A stretch of 37,595 nucleotides of DNA from Tritrichomonas foetus (taxonomy: Eukaryota > Parabasalia > Tritrichomonadida > Tritrichomonadidae), in NCBI GenBank assembly GCA_001839685.1, contig MLAK01001036.1, forward strand, positions 1-37,595, read 5' to 3'. Under the pieces are notes generated by a model that ran no database searches, had not been told where the DNA came from, and saw only the letters and a list, made by a program, of their open reading frames with translations. Below, piece after piece: positions 17,970 through 27,162 of the stretch. Positions within the stretch are counted from its first letter, which is position 1, and each line of letters opens with the position of its first letter. The translations under genes and the position numbers were made by a program.

Positions 17970-18755
17970 ATGGCCAACACTCATGGCAATATCAAAGAGA
18001 ATTCAATAGAAGAAGATCAAATTGATGACACTCAAAATGGCGCAGATATGTTCGATCTATTTTTTGATCGTGAATACGTCAAGCAAGAAATAGAACTTCC
18101 ATCTGGAAGAAAGATGAGCTTCCTTGGATTAAAAACAGCGATGACTGATCCTGATTTAACAGGTCAAATACTTTGGCCAGGGTGCTCTCTTTTAATGAAC
18201 TGGCTCGATCGCAACATCAATATATTTTCCCAAAAAAGTGCTGTTGAAGTTGGCGCTGGAACTGGAATATGTGCATCGTTTGTTGCAAAATATGGAAATA
18301 CTCAAAAAGTTATAGCAACAGATGGCTCAGAGCCGGTTGTAGAATTAATGCAAAATAATATCGACTTACATTTAGATAATTCGAATACCGAAAATGCTGC
18401 TAACGATAAGACGCAAAATAAGCTAAATTTGACATGCGAATTGCTGAAATGGGAAGAAGATGCGTATTCGGAATTTGTGAAGAAAAATGGTCAGTTTGAT
18501 TACGTTTTTGGTTCGGAAATCGCTTATAATGAAAATTGTGTTGAAGGACTTGTTAATACCGTCAATGCACTACTTAAGCCAAGTGGCCAGTTTATCGTGG
18601 GCCACATTGACCGCTACGCGCAGACAACGCGCGCTTTCTTTAACAAGCTCGAGCGGACTGGATTCGTAAAGGTAGCTGAAGATAAGTGGGATGATATCAT
18701 GAACTATAAAATGGACATGATTGTTGGATCTGTTTACACTTTTCAACGGAAATGA
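17970..18755 (+). CDS. Family 16 (METTL21-like) protein methyltransferase
   Basis: The 261-residue product has an acidic N-terminus, then the layout of lysine methyltransferase family 16. LTGQILWPGCSLLMNWLD is the substrate-side helix with the conserved W. SAVEVGAGTGICASFVAKYG is SAM motif I. KVIATDGSEPVVELMQNNI is motif II with the Asp. The later FDYVFGSEIAYNENCVEGLVNTV is the post-II element, and normally contains D/E-x-x-Y. These enzymes methylate lysines on proteins such as Hsp70, eEF1A or eEF2; the target here cannot be told. ATG 17970 is the first usable start. An upstream ATG at 17952 in the same frame meets a TAG after four codons. Confidence 0.85.
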   Translation: MANTHGNIKENSIEEDQIDDTQNGADMFDLFFDREYVKQEIELPSGRKMSFLGLKTAMTDPDLTGQILWPGCSLLMNWLDRNINIFSQKSAVEVGAGTGICASFVAKYGNTQKVIATDGSEPVVELMQNNIDLHLDNSNTENAANDKTQNKLNLTCELLKWEEDAYSEFVKKNGQFDYVFGSEIAYNENCVEGLVNTVNALLKPSGQFIVGHIDRYAQTTRAFFNKLERTGFVKVAEDKWDDIMNYKMDMIVGSVYTFQRK

Positions 18756-19405
18756 GTCATTTTGATGTGTTTTTTCACATGACATTCAAAATTTTTTATG
18801 TGATTTTTACATGCACAAAGAGTCTATAATTATATGTTATGTTGATGCGGTGATATATTCCTGAATGAAAGCGCTTTTTGAATATTATCATAATACAATT
18901 ATTAGATTATATTAGAAAATAAAAATAAAACTTCGATATATTGGATGTTCTAATCTTTATCATTCATTCTAAGTTCAGAAATTGGTATATCGAAAGCAAT
19001 GTGAGGGTTTTAGTCAAGACCCAAAAAAGATATATTTTTAATAAATCGAAATTTGTGCTATTTTATAGTCAATTTTGTTATATTGTTTACTAATAGCAAT
19101 TATTGTGATTTTGTTTTATGCTTGGTAAATTATATTAAATACAAAATGTTGAAAAACAATTTGATGACAAATTAAGAAGATAAAAATTAGCTTAAACTAA
19201 TTTAGAAATAATAAATCGTTAACTCAAAAATGATTAGGGATTAAAAAAATCAAAAAATGAAAAATATTATTATCAAATGATAATTTTGAAAAAATTGAAC
19301 GCAAAAAATGAACGAAATGAAAGGACAACCAATGAATATTTATTGCAAAAAGTTGATAAAGAGGTTTAAGATTTAATCGTAATTTTCGTATATTTTTTCA
19401 ATGAT
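18756..19405. other. Convergent intergenic region
   Basis: About 650 bases between the 3' ends of the methyltransferase and eS26 genes. Immediately after the methyltransferase stop is a hairpin, ATGTG/CACAT around six T (18765-18780), extended by GTCAT/ATGAC outside. The rest is AT-rich with no ORF or RNA gene that I can support. Confidence 0.6.
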
Positions 19406-19762
19406 TTACTCATTCTTTTGAGCTTGGTTTTGGCGTTGTTCAGCTCTCTCACGTTGGAGTTTCAAGAAAAGTGGAACACGGACGCGGCGAACGACACGGC
19501 TACGAACTCTAACGATACGCCTGTGGCAAGCGCATGAAACGCAGTAGAAGCACTTTTGGTATGCTTTTGGAAGTTCGTATTTGCTGTAGATTGAAGCATC
19601 CATAACATCTTTGGCAGATGAAGAATCAACCATATTCTTTGTCATAAAACGCTTGATGGCCTTATCGCGTGGGACCATTCTTCCGCAGTTAAGGCAGTTG
19701 ACTGTTTGTTTACGGCCGGAGTTCATCTTTGCACGACCGCAGTTTCTTCTCTTCTGAGGCAT
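19406..19762 (-). CDS. 40S ribosomal protein eS26
   Basis: The 118-residue product is a full-length eS26, a small-subunit protein near the mRNA exit channel. It starts MPQKRRNCGRAKMNSGRKQ like the family's M.KKRRNNGR.K. It has the zinc-binding pairs CLNC and, later, CVSC (YCVSCACHRRIVRVRSR), and a basic C-terminus. The internal VPRDKAIKRF matches the family's VPKDKAIKKF. The reading frame continues to an upstream ATG at 19834, but homology begins exactly at 19762. On the minus strand GGCCTTTCAGCAA directly precedes this ATG, which suits a short 5' leader. A TTAAAAAGTG variant of the recurring motif lies 45 bp upstream. High confidence. Confidence 0.97.
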   Translation of the reverse strand: MPQKRRNCGRAKMNSGRKQTVNCLNCGRMVPRDKAIKRFMTKNMVDSSSAKDVMDASIYSKYELPKAYQKCFYCVSCACHRRIVRVRSRVVRRVRVPLFLKLQRERAEQRQNQAQKNE

Positions 19763-20941
19763 TTGCTGAAAGGCCAAACAAAACCGCCTTGAAACTAGCC
19801 ACCTTCCACTTTTTAATAAAGTTACATTTGACATAACTCTGTTTGAAAAATGGTGAATAATAATTCAGCCATTTTTTATCGTCTTTATATAAAAAAATCA
19901 TCACCAAGAAACTTTATGTAACTATCTTGATTCAAACAAAGTTTTCAGTATCATGATAGAAAATCTTTTAGAAAAAGTTCGCCAGTATAGAAACATTTCT
20001 TAAAAAAATTATCTTTTCAAAGAAAATTAATGTATCCATGACGCTGCTTGAGCCATTTCAAAAAATCATCATAGTTGCTTTTTTTTTTTTATTTTTTTTT
20101 CCACATTGCTACAATTATTGCATATAATGTTAAGCACAGTGGATGAGTGAGTAATACACTATCGAACTATAAGTGTAAAGCTTGGACAAAATAATACGTT
20201 TATCTCGATTTTACGGCTTTTCTTCGGGAATAAAATGGCATAGTTTCTTGAAGATGGGTAGTGTAATCAGAATATCTGTACGATAATTGTCAAAAGACTA
20301 TTATCTAGAAGATATTCAATAAAATAAATTTTGACTCATTTTTTGAATTTATTCAAAAATTGAATACATGCATTTATTGAATCATTTCTGTGGAGAAAAA
20401 TAAAAATGACACTTTTTCTGCTCTTTTCAAAAAGAGCTTAAAATTTTCGATTGATCCTTCAATGAATTTTGCGCGAATTTTGGAATCGACATATTCTCAA
20501 TAACATTGTCCAAAAACAGAACGCATCTTTGTAATTGTTTTTATTCGAAATAAATAACAAGTGATAAGGTATATCTCGCCAAATTACCATTTTGAACCCG
20601 AAGTGATGTGAAAAAAATTGAATAATATTCATTTCTCACTTTCAATATCACTCTGATTCATAACCATTTGTATGCAATTGTGTGATGACCAATTTTTTGT
20701 TTGTATATATGTAGAATTTCAACAATCATGTTTGTCTTACAGCAAAAGTCTGTCTCTTATTTTCAAAAAGTTTCAATAAATGTATTCATTTTTCACCAGA
20801 AAATTCCATTTGAGATAATTTCATCTTAATTAATCTACATTTCGTTTTGCAAGATTTTTGAATAAATGAGATAAACTTTTTCAGAAAGCATTTCAATTTT
20901 TCAGAAAGGACGATTTCGACAATAAAAACCAAGTTTTAAAG
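19763..20941. other. Long divergent intergenic region
   Basis: About 1.2 kb between the eS26 and RhoGAP genes. It has a T-rich run (about 20079-20100), a GCTCTTTT/AAAAGAGC palindrome at 20420-20437 and TCAAAAAGTT at 20763-20772. The immediate RhoGAP promoter contains ACTTTTTCAG and TTCAGAAAGG. No gene is supported on either strand. Confidence 0.6.
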
Positions 20942-22798
20942 ATGACCGAGCAAAGTTATTTTGTATACGAAACTGGAGATGGAAGGAAATATTACTACAA
21001 TACAGTCACGCAAAATACAACTTTTACAATGCCAAAAGATGGCGTAATTTACCATCCCGACACAATGGAAATCATCTTTTCACCAGGCGATGAGATGCAG
21101 CAAGGTAATGATAACACTGAAAGATATGAAGGAGGAAAAAGAAAGAAAAAATCACATCGAAATCGAGATGATGCGAATAACGTTAATAATAGTGAAATTG
21201 ATGATTCCCACAATAATAATCCTTCAATTCACGAAACACCAGCAATCATTCCCATGAATAATGATGATGATACAAATTGTCAAAATGATGGTCAAAATAA
21301 TGGTCAAAATTCAACAACATCAAATTATGATGAACTTACAAGTGAGAAAAGAGTCAAACGAGCTGCTTTCGCTCCAAGCGATAGTGCTCCTGCATCAACA
21401 TCGAAAACTAAATTCAGAGCGTCAGCAGCACCAATGATTCTATCAACAATCGATAAAGATAGTCGAAATATTGTCGATATCCCACAAAATCGAGTAAAAA
21501 TCGAAATTTCAGATAGCTCTCCCGAAGACGAAGCTTGGAATACTGTCACATGCGCAGAAATAGGTGATCCAAGTCAATCATTCGATTCAAATGTTATTAC
21601 TAATGCACTCGATAAGTGGCATACGCAATCCTTCGCAAAGAAATACTTTGATACTTCGCCAAAAAGCAGTGGTTTATTCAAGCGGAAAAAGAAAATTTCT
21701 TTTGACGAATTAATTACATTTTCTGAAAAGCCAATTTCTTCACCACTTCTCAAAAATACGCCAAAAGAGCTCAGGAAAGTTGTCAAAGAATTTTCCACAG
21801 ACATACTTAACTATTTAGGAATAATGAAAACCAAGAAAGATATTTCTGCTGCACAAGGAATTGTCTCAGCAATCACTCAAAACCCCGATTTAGTTGATGA
21901 AGCATATTTCCAAATTATTCGAATGACCAGAAATAATCCAGACTTTCCATGGCTTTTGAAATCATGGGAATTGCTGCTGATCGTCTCTACACTCTTTCCC
22001 TCAACGAAAACAAGCGAAATCTTTATTTTGGCACATATTGCGCGCGCCACCCTTGATCAAGAACCAAGAATTTCAAAAATTGCGAGATTTACATACATTC
22101 GATTTGAGTCTGTTAGCTGCAAGCGTAAGCCACTTAAAAAGCCGAATTTACTTCGATTTGTAAAGGAAATTCCAAATCATCCACAAGTAGTTAAAAACCA
22201 ATACGGAGTTTCATTGTATGAAATTATGTGGGGACAGCGTGATAGTCTTCCAAAGTGTCCAATTCCATATGTTCAACATGCTATGGCTGAAGCGATAATA
22301 AACACTGGTGGACTTCATCAAGATGGTCTCTTCAGACTCCCTGGTAACATGAAAAAGGTTAAGGAAATGGCTGTTCAAATGAATACGTCTTTCGAATGTT
22401 TTAAGTCTGTTCCAGTAAATGATGTTGGCTCTTTATTCAAAAAATGGTATCGTGCTTTACCAAATCCGATTGTTCCATTTTCAATGATAAACACTTTTCA
22501 AGCATACTGTCAACAACATGAATACATAGCATTTTGTTATTTGCTTCCTAAGACACACCTTTATACGCTTATGTATCTTATCGGTTTCCTCAAGCTCTGT
22601 GCCACATATGTCGGTGAAACACGAATGGGCCCGAAAAATCTGGCGACTGTTTTTGGACCCAATGTTGTTCGTGTGCCAAAAGAGGCTTCACCAACATTGT
22701 TACAATCACTTTCAGCAATGGGAAATGATTTTGTATTTTATTTAATCGAACACTGGGACACTAGCCCTCTCTATCCTCTGCCTCAGGAATATCTCTGA
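20942..22798 (+). CDS. WW-like / MyTH4 / RhoGAP protein (Vilse/ARHGAP39-like)
   Basis: RhoGAPs switch off Rho-family GTPases; the Vilse/ARHGAP39 type acts mainly on Rac and Cdc42. The 618-residue product has the same domain order. A WW-like segment spans about residues 5-33 (YETGDGRKYYYNTVTQNT). A disordered Asn/Asp/Ser-rich linker runs to about 240. A MyTH4 domain spans about 260-400 (SSPLLKNTPKELRKVVKEF, then DEAYFQIIRMTRNNPD, LKSWELLLIVSTLFPS). The RhoGAP domain runs from about 423 (YGVSLYEIM) to 611, with the catalytic arginine at R465 in GLFRLPG and later KNLATVFGPN. Both signature tryptophans of the WW fold are replaced, so peptide binding there is doubtful. The ATG is preceded by TTCAGAAAGG and TTTTAAAG. 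Confidence 0.9.
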   Translation: MTEQSYFVYETGDGRKYYYNTVTQNTTFTMPKDGVIYHPDTMEIIFSPGDEMQQGNDNTERYEGGKRKKKSHRNRDDANNVNNSEIDDSHNNNPSIHETPAIIPMNNDDDTNCQNDGQNNGQNSTTSNYDELTSEKRVKRAAFAPSDSAPASTSKTKFRASAAPMILSTIDKDSRNIVDIPQNRVKIEISDSSPEDEAWNTVTCAEIGDPSQSFDSNVITNALDKWHTQSFAKKYFDTSPKSSGLFKRKKKISFDELITFSEKPISSPLLKNTPKELRKVVKEFSTDILNYLGIMKTKKDISAAQGIVSAITQNPDLVDEAYFQIIRMTRNNPDFPWLLKSWELLLIVSTLFPSTKTSEIFILAHIARATLDQEPRISKIARFTYIRFESVSCKRKPLKKPNLLRFVKEIPNHPQVVKNQYGVSLYEIMWGQRDSLPKCPIPYVQHAMAEAIINTGGLHQDGLFRLPGNMKKVKEMAVQMNTSFECFKSVPVNDVGSLFKKWYRALPNPIVPFSMINTFQAYCQQHEYIAFCYLLPKTHLYTLMYLIGFLKLCATYVGETRMGPKNLATVFGPNVVRVPKEASPTLLQSLSAMGNDFVFYLIEHWDTSPLYPLPQEYL

Positions 22799-23075
22799 TT
22801 TTTGGTGTGATTTTTTTCTGTGTTTTAATGTTTTTCGTGATAAATATAATGTTTTTTAAACTATAATAAAAATAACACGTTATAATAACTATCGAATTGT
22901 TTATGGCCTGATTTCTTTTAAATGCATTCATCAAAGAATATATGATGTGATTTGTATTTCATATTTAATTTTTAGAGAAAAGAAATGATAAATAGAAAAG
23001 AAACGCTGAATAGAAAAGTTAATAAACAATAGATATTTTATTATAAAAACAAAAAGTAAAAATAGAATCAGACAA
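22799..23075. other. Convergent intergenic region
   Basis: Short AT-rich gap between the RhoGAP and UBL-UBA genes. No ORF, RNA gene or clear hairpin is visible. Confidence 0.6.
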
Positions 23076-24215
23076 TTACATTGATCTTAAAATTGCCAAA
23101 GTATTGTCTTCATTGTGATTTGTGCTTTCGTATACTTGGATCACTTCAGCACGCGGATATCCCAGGGCAATAAGTCTTTCTATTGAAGCCAATTGTTCAG
23201 GCGAGTAATTTGCAGCCGCTTCCTGTGCTGCGAGATGAATTCCGACATTTTCAGCAAAATTTGTGATATCTCGTCTATTCAAATCATTATTATTTTCGCT
23301 TTGGTCACCTGAAAGTGAATTTTCTTCGGAATATGTAGAAAATCCTAAATGTTCGTGAACCGAATGGTCTAAATCTGTATCTGAATCTAAGTCATAATCT
23401 GAATCTAAATCATAGTCTGAATCATTTGACATGCTATGAGATAAATGCCATACTCCCTCGCTGAGACTGCTATCATCTGAATCATCAGAAATTGAAGAAG
23501 TAATATCACTTGATGTTGAATAGATATGATTAAAATATGGGTCAGTCAGTAAACTGTGATTTATAAAATCTATATTATTGTTATTATTCAGATTATTGAG
23601 AGGATTATGAAGATTACTATTCATGTTATTATGAAGTTGATTAAGAAAGCGATCATTAAGATTATCTTGCAGTTGGCTCATATGAGAGATAATGAAGTTT
23701 CTTAAATCTCGTTCGATTTCTTCAGAATTTGCACGAAAAATGGTGTTGAAGAGTTCTCTGGATGAATTGTGTCTTTCCGCTTCATCTTCTGAGTTTGATG
23801 AAGCTGAATATTCGGATTCTGAAATATTCGTCATAAATGAATCGTTATCGTCGTCTTCGTCGTTGACGATCTTGAAAGTTTCTGGCTCTTTTTCTAAAAT
23901 CGTTTCCATGTGGAGGTGGTCGAATCTGTTAACTGAAAAGCCTTCTCTTCGATTTGGCTCTGCAAGATAATACGAATTGAAATCGTCATAATCGTGTGTT
24001 TTTTGTGTTTTTTTCATCATGATGATTGGATTAACTTGTGTTTCTGGCGAGAGATTCTCCAAAAATTTGAGATTCTTTTGATTATAATATAAATCGATTT
24101 TGGCGTTCGGCTGACCGATTTGTCTTAATATTGCATTTTTCAGATCGTGAACTTGGTTAATACCGAAGGATGGAATTCGATATTCATTTCCATGTGAATC
24201 TAAAACTCTGAACAT
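23076..24215 (-). CDS. UBL-UBA ubiquitin receptor (Rad23/Dsk2-like)
   Basis: Proteins with an N-terminal ubiquitin-like domain and a C-terminal UBA domain carry ubiquitinated substrates to the proteasome. Here residues 1-70 look ubiquitin-like (MFRVLDSHGNEYRIP...LKNAILRQIG...YNQKNLKFLENLS). The last 45 residues are a clear UBA domain (YSPEQLASIERLIALGYPR, then EVIQVYESTNHNEDNTLAIL), closest in pattern to the C-terminal UBA of Rad23. The middle, about 250 residues, is acidic and low-complexity, with DYDLDSDYDLDSDTDLD repeats and Asn-rich NNNNN. I see no clear XPC-binding domain, so Dsk2 or a lineage-specific relative remains possible. The frame also has an ATG at 24263, but the UBL starts at 24215. 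Length is 379 residues. Confidence 0.8.
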   Translation of the reverse strand: MFRVLDSHGNEYRIPSFGINQVHDLKNAILRQIGQPNAKIDLYYNQKNLKFLENLSPETQVNPIIMMKKTQKTHDYDDFNSYYLAEPNRREGFSVNRFDHLHMETILEKEPETFKIVNDEDDDNDSFMTNISESEYSASSNSEDEAERHNSSRELFNTIFRANSEEIERDLRNFIISHMSQLQDNLNDRFLNQLHNNMNSNLHNPLNNLNNNNNIDFINHSLLTDPYFNHIYSTSSDITSSISDDSDDSSLSEGVWHLSHSMSNDSDYDLDSDYDLDSDTDLDHSVHEHLGFSTYSEENSLSGDQSENNNDLNRRDITNFAENVGIHLAAQEAAANYSPEQLASIERLIALGYPRAEVIQVYESTNHNEDNTLAILRSM

Positions 24216-24410
24216 GAAGATTTTTTTAAAAAAGAAACAGTTAAATAAATACTTGTTAACCATATAAAATTTTTCATGAAATTTTCAGACTATTTGAAAT
24301 TCAATTGATAAATGGTTAAAGTATTCAAATTTCTTGATGTTGTGAATTTTCTGTGTTTTCTTTGAAGTCAGGTGAAGCAAGTAGAAGCACTTCATTAATT
24401 AGTAACTTTA

Positions 24411-25880
24411 ATGATTTTTGCTTTTATACTGCTATCCCTCACTAGTTCACTACCTTTAACAACACAATTACTAGAGATTTCAACACGGCCATACTTATAT
24501 AAGCTGAGTTTAAGATTAGGAAGAAAAGCAACTCTGAAAGATATACCAACAGAAGATTTTGATGAATGGAAAAACAAAGGATTTAAATGGATTTGGTTTA
24601 TGGGCGTTTGGAAACTTGGAGATTATGGTTTAACAATTGATAAAACTGATCCTGACACAACGAAAATATATAAGAACTATCTTCCTGATTGGAAGGAAGA
24701 TGATGTAATTGGTTCTCCATATGCTATTGTGAAATATGATGTGAATGTAGAAATTGGTGGTGAAGAAGAATTAAAAATTGTTCGACAAGAATTAAAAAAT
24801 CGTGGAATGAAATTAATGCTTGATTTTGTACCAAATCATTCTGCTGTTGATGCAGAAGAAGCTGTAAGTAAGAAAAATTTCTACATTAGGGAACCTCAAG
24901 GAGCAATTCATGATACAAATAAATACATGGATAATGGAATAACATATGGGCTTGGCTGTCTCAAAGATGTAATCCAATATAACTATTTTGATATGGAATG
25001 CAGAGAACATCAAATTAATGCAATAAAGAAAATTTCACAGATGTGTGATGGCATACGAGTAGATTTCTCGTTTTTAATGCTTAATGATGTCTTTGAAAAA
25101 AATTGGAAACTTGAACTTGATGCATGGGGATATAAAAGGCCTGAAAAAGAATTTTGGCCTGATGCAATCCAGGCTGTTAAATTACAAAACAAGGATTTTA
25201 TATTTCTTGCTGAATGTTATGATCAATATGAACCAGAAATAATTAGACAAGGTTTTGACTATTCTTATGATAAAGAGTTGTATGATAGACTTGTTCAGAA
25301 ATCACAAAGATTATTTTCTCTTGAACTCAACAATAGATCTAGATCATATATTAAGCATATGGTGTATTTTACAGAAAATCATGATGAACAACGAGCTGTT
25401 AAAGAATTTGGTAATGTTTCTGCTGGAAATGCAGCTTCAGCGGCATTATTAACATTACCAGGAGTTAGATTTGTTAATTTTGAACAATGGAAAGGATATA
25501 AAAATAAAATCGAAATTCATTTAAGAAGAGCGGCAGATGAAGAGGAAAACCCACAAGCAATACGATTTTATGAAAAATTATTCAAAGTTATAAATATGAA
25601 TTGCGTTAAAAATGGATACTTTCAGCAACTAAAAATAAACAATGACTTTGATATTCCATGCTGGAGATATACAGATGGGAAAGAAAGTGTAATAATTATT
25701 ATCAATTATGATACCAATAAAAATGGAGGATTCATCAAAGTTCCAGATGCTCCACATGGAAAAATAATATTTCAAGATATATTAAATGATTTTACATATA
25801 TTAACAATGGCACACTGATAAAACGAGAGGGATTATTTGTGACATTGAATCCCTATGAAGTTAGAATATTAAGATACTAA
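24411..25880 (+). CDS. Secreted GH13 alpha-amylase-family glycosidase
   Basis: GH13 enzymes cleave or transfer alpha-glucosidic bonds. The 489-residue product opens with a signal peptide (MIFAFILLSLTSSLPL), so it likely enters the secretory route. The TIM barrel shows the GH13 regions. Region I is MLDFVPNHS. Region II is GIRVDFSF with nucleophile D218. Region III is IFLAECYD with acid/base E268. Region IV is FTENHDEQRA with D325. The FDYSYDKELYDRL segment after region III is also typical. A beta-sandwich C-terminal domain ends in VTLNPYEVRILRY. Substrate specificity (starch, glycogen or maltooligosaccharide) cannot be settled. All three catalytic residues are present, so it should be active. 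ATG 24411 gives the signal peptide directly. Confidence 0.92.
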   Translation: MIFAFILLSLTSSLPLTTQLLEISTRPYLYKLSLRLGRKATLKDIPTEDFDEWKNKGFKWIWFMGVWKLGDYGLTIDKTDPDTTKIYKNYLPDWKEDDVIGSPYAIVKYDVNVEIGGEEELKIVRQELKNRGMKLMLDFVPNHSAVDAEEAVSKKNFYIREPQGAIHDTNKYMDNGITYGLGCLKDVIQYNYFDMECREHQINAIKKISQMCDGIRVDFSFLMLNDVFEKNWKLELDAWGYKRPEKEFWPDAIQAVKLQNKDFIFLAECYDQYEPEIIRQGFDYSYDKELYDRLVQKSQRLFSLELNNRSRSYIKHMVYFTENHDEQRAVKEFGNVSAGNAASAALLTLPGVRFVNFEQWKGYKNKIEIHLRRAADEEENPQAIRFYEKLFKVINMNCVKNGYFQQLKINNDFDIPCWRYTDGKESVIIIINYDTNKNGGFIKVPDAPHGKIIFQDILNDFTYINNGTLIKREGLFVTLNPYEVRILRY

Positions 25881-26130
25881 TCAAAATGATACTTCATGCA
25901 ATACCTATCATAATGAAAGTCATATACATGAATTGATACCATAAAAATATATGTTTCACATTTTTTTTCTGTAAAAACACGAATTTTTATGATTCTGTTA
26001 TTTGATTACGCAATCAATAAAAGTAATTGGACTATATTTATCAATTTTGTTGAACAAAAATTGTTTTACTTCTTGACTTTTCTGAATAATTTTGATTGAT
26101 ATCAATCCAATTTCTTTTATCGTGATACTA

Positions 26131-26154
26131 TAAAAGCCCATCATAAGGCTTTTA
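26131..26154. repeat. Hairpin after GH13 gene
   Basis: TAAAAGCC (26131-26138) and GGCTTTTA (26147-26154) are exact reverse complements around an 8-base loop, about 250 bp past the glycosidase stop. It may be a transcript-end structure or a chance hairpin. Confidence 0.65.
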
Positions 26155-26265
26155 GACTCCAGCTTGATCTCTATATGAAGTTTTTTAGGTTTTATTTTAT
26201 TTGTTGCTTATATTTAAATAGAACAGTAAACTTCAAATGGTAATATGAAAAATTACATCACAGTT

Positions 26266-26289
26266 TATAAAAAGGATATCCTTTTTATA
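26266..26289. repeat. 24-bp perfect palindrome
   Basis: TATAAAAAGGAT (26266-26277) is followed directly by its exact reverse complement (26278-26289), with no loop. Perfect palindromes this long are unusual by chance. It could be a dimeric-protein binding site. Confidence 0.85.
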
Positions 26290-26450
26290 TGAGAGAATTA
26301 GTGATAGGTTATCAATAAATACTGTATCAAAATATTTCATTTTGGTGCCTTATTCTTAAAAAGTGATTCAATCCTAAAAATTAATATCATTTCCTCATTG
26401 AATGCATTTCCAGCATCTGCCAGAATTTTTTTTAAAGGCAACACATCGCA

Positions 26451-26545
26451 CCTCTGCATTAAAGTTATAATAGAAAATGAAATTCGCCTTTAGAATTGAC
26501 CAAATTTGGTATTAATCTTTTTCATGTTTGGTCATAATGCAGAGG
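26451..26545. repeat. Inverted repeat pair with inner palindrome
   Basis: CCTCTGCATTA (26451-26461) and TAATGCAGAGG (26535-26545) are exact reverse complements. Between them ACCAAATTTGGT (26499-26510) is a perfect palindrome, and TTTGGTC at 26527-26533 pairs with GACCAAA at 26498-26504. The arrangement could fold into a nested structure or mark a short mobile-element relic. Confidence 0.65.
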
Positions 26546-26623
26546 CCTACAACAAATCAAAAAAATTATTCCAAAAAATCATGAGTAATAAAATAGAAAT
26601 TTACATAACACAAAAATATAACT

Positions 26624-26854
26624 TCATTGTCCTTTTCCACAAATTGGACATTTTGGTTCACGTTTTGGCAAATTTTTTAAGATATTAAAACAACGATAAC
26701 AAAGTTTGTGATCGCAGCCACCAAAATCGAAATATTCTTGCGAATAACTTTGATTACACATTACACACATTCCTTGCCCTAAGTCATTATCCGTTAATGT
26801 TTCTGCTTCAGCATATTTCGTCTCTGTCATGATTATTGTCTTCGAATTGACCAT
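26624..26854 (-). CDS. Small RING-finger protein
   Basis: The 76-residue product ends in a RING-type zinc finger. It has CVMC, then 11 residues (NQSYSQEYFDF) before GGCDH, then CYRC, and CPIC near the C-terminus, fitting C-x2-C ... C-x-H-x2-C-x2-C ... C-x2-C. RING domains usually act as E3 ubiquitin ligases by recruiting an E2. There is no other domain. The open frame starts at a TTG at 26884. ATG 26854 follows TAAGGTCAATAGTT on the minus strand, and a second ATG at 26830 would give 68 residues. A TCAAAAAGTG motif lies 46 bp upstream of 26854. The very small size is notable but the ligand pattern is complete. Confidence 0.75.
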   Translation of the reverse strand: MVNSKTIIMTETKYAEAETLTDNDLGQGMCVMCNQSYSQEYFDFGGCDHKLCYRCFNILKNLPKREPKCPICGKGQ

Positions 26855-27162
26855 AACTATTGACCTTATGGATATCGTTCCCAATGTCCAATGCTTTTTT
26901 CAAAAAGTGACGATATTTGTCCTTAAGGCGAATTATGTTAATTCAATTGCATCTTTTATTGAATTTCCTATTGAAATATAAATTCAATTCAATACGATTT
27001 TGGTGAATTAAATTTATTGAATATGTTCACGATGATTTTCTATTGAAATTTTTCTGGAATGTCAAAATCAGGGTGAAATTTATTAGCTATAAACTGCTAA
27101 TTTTGTGAATTGGAGGTTAAATTCATGGCTAATTACTATCAAGATCAATTCAAAAATACAAA
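26855..27162. other. Divergent intergenic region between RING and acyltransferase genes
   Basis: It contains TCAAAAAGTG at 26900-26909 and a TAAGGTCAATA copy just upstream of the RING start. An ATG at 27125 is out of frame with the acyltransferase and opens an overlapping ORF that I treat as a shadow. No RNA gene is seen. Confidence 0.55.
26900..26909. promoter_or_regulatory. TCAAAAAGTG motif before RING gene
   Basis: Exact motif copy 46 bp upstream of the RING start. It reads CACTTTTTGA relative to that gene, so it is in the opposite orientation to the copy before 32938. Confidence 0.45.

Larger units (their letters stand above)
25881..26623. other. Intergenic region with several inverted repeats
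   Basis: This 743-base stretch has no supported ORF. It holds a TAAAAGCC/GGCTTTTA hairpin (26131-26154), a 24-bp perfect palindrome (26266-26289), and an 11-bp inverted repeat pair at 26451-26545 enclosing a 12-bp palindrome. The AAAAAGTGATTCAATCC sequence near 26359 resembles the recurring motif. No RNA gene family is recognised. Confidence 0.65.

Noticed and set aside
19763..19834. N-terminal extension of eS26 from ATG 19834
   Set aside because: eS26 homology begins at the 19762 methionine and an initiator-like sequence lies between the two ATGs.
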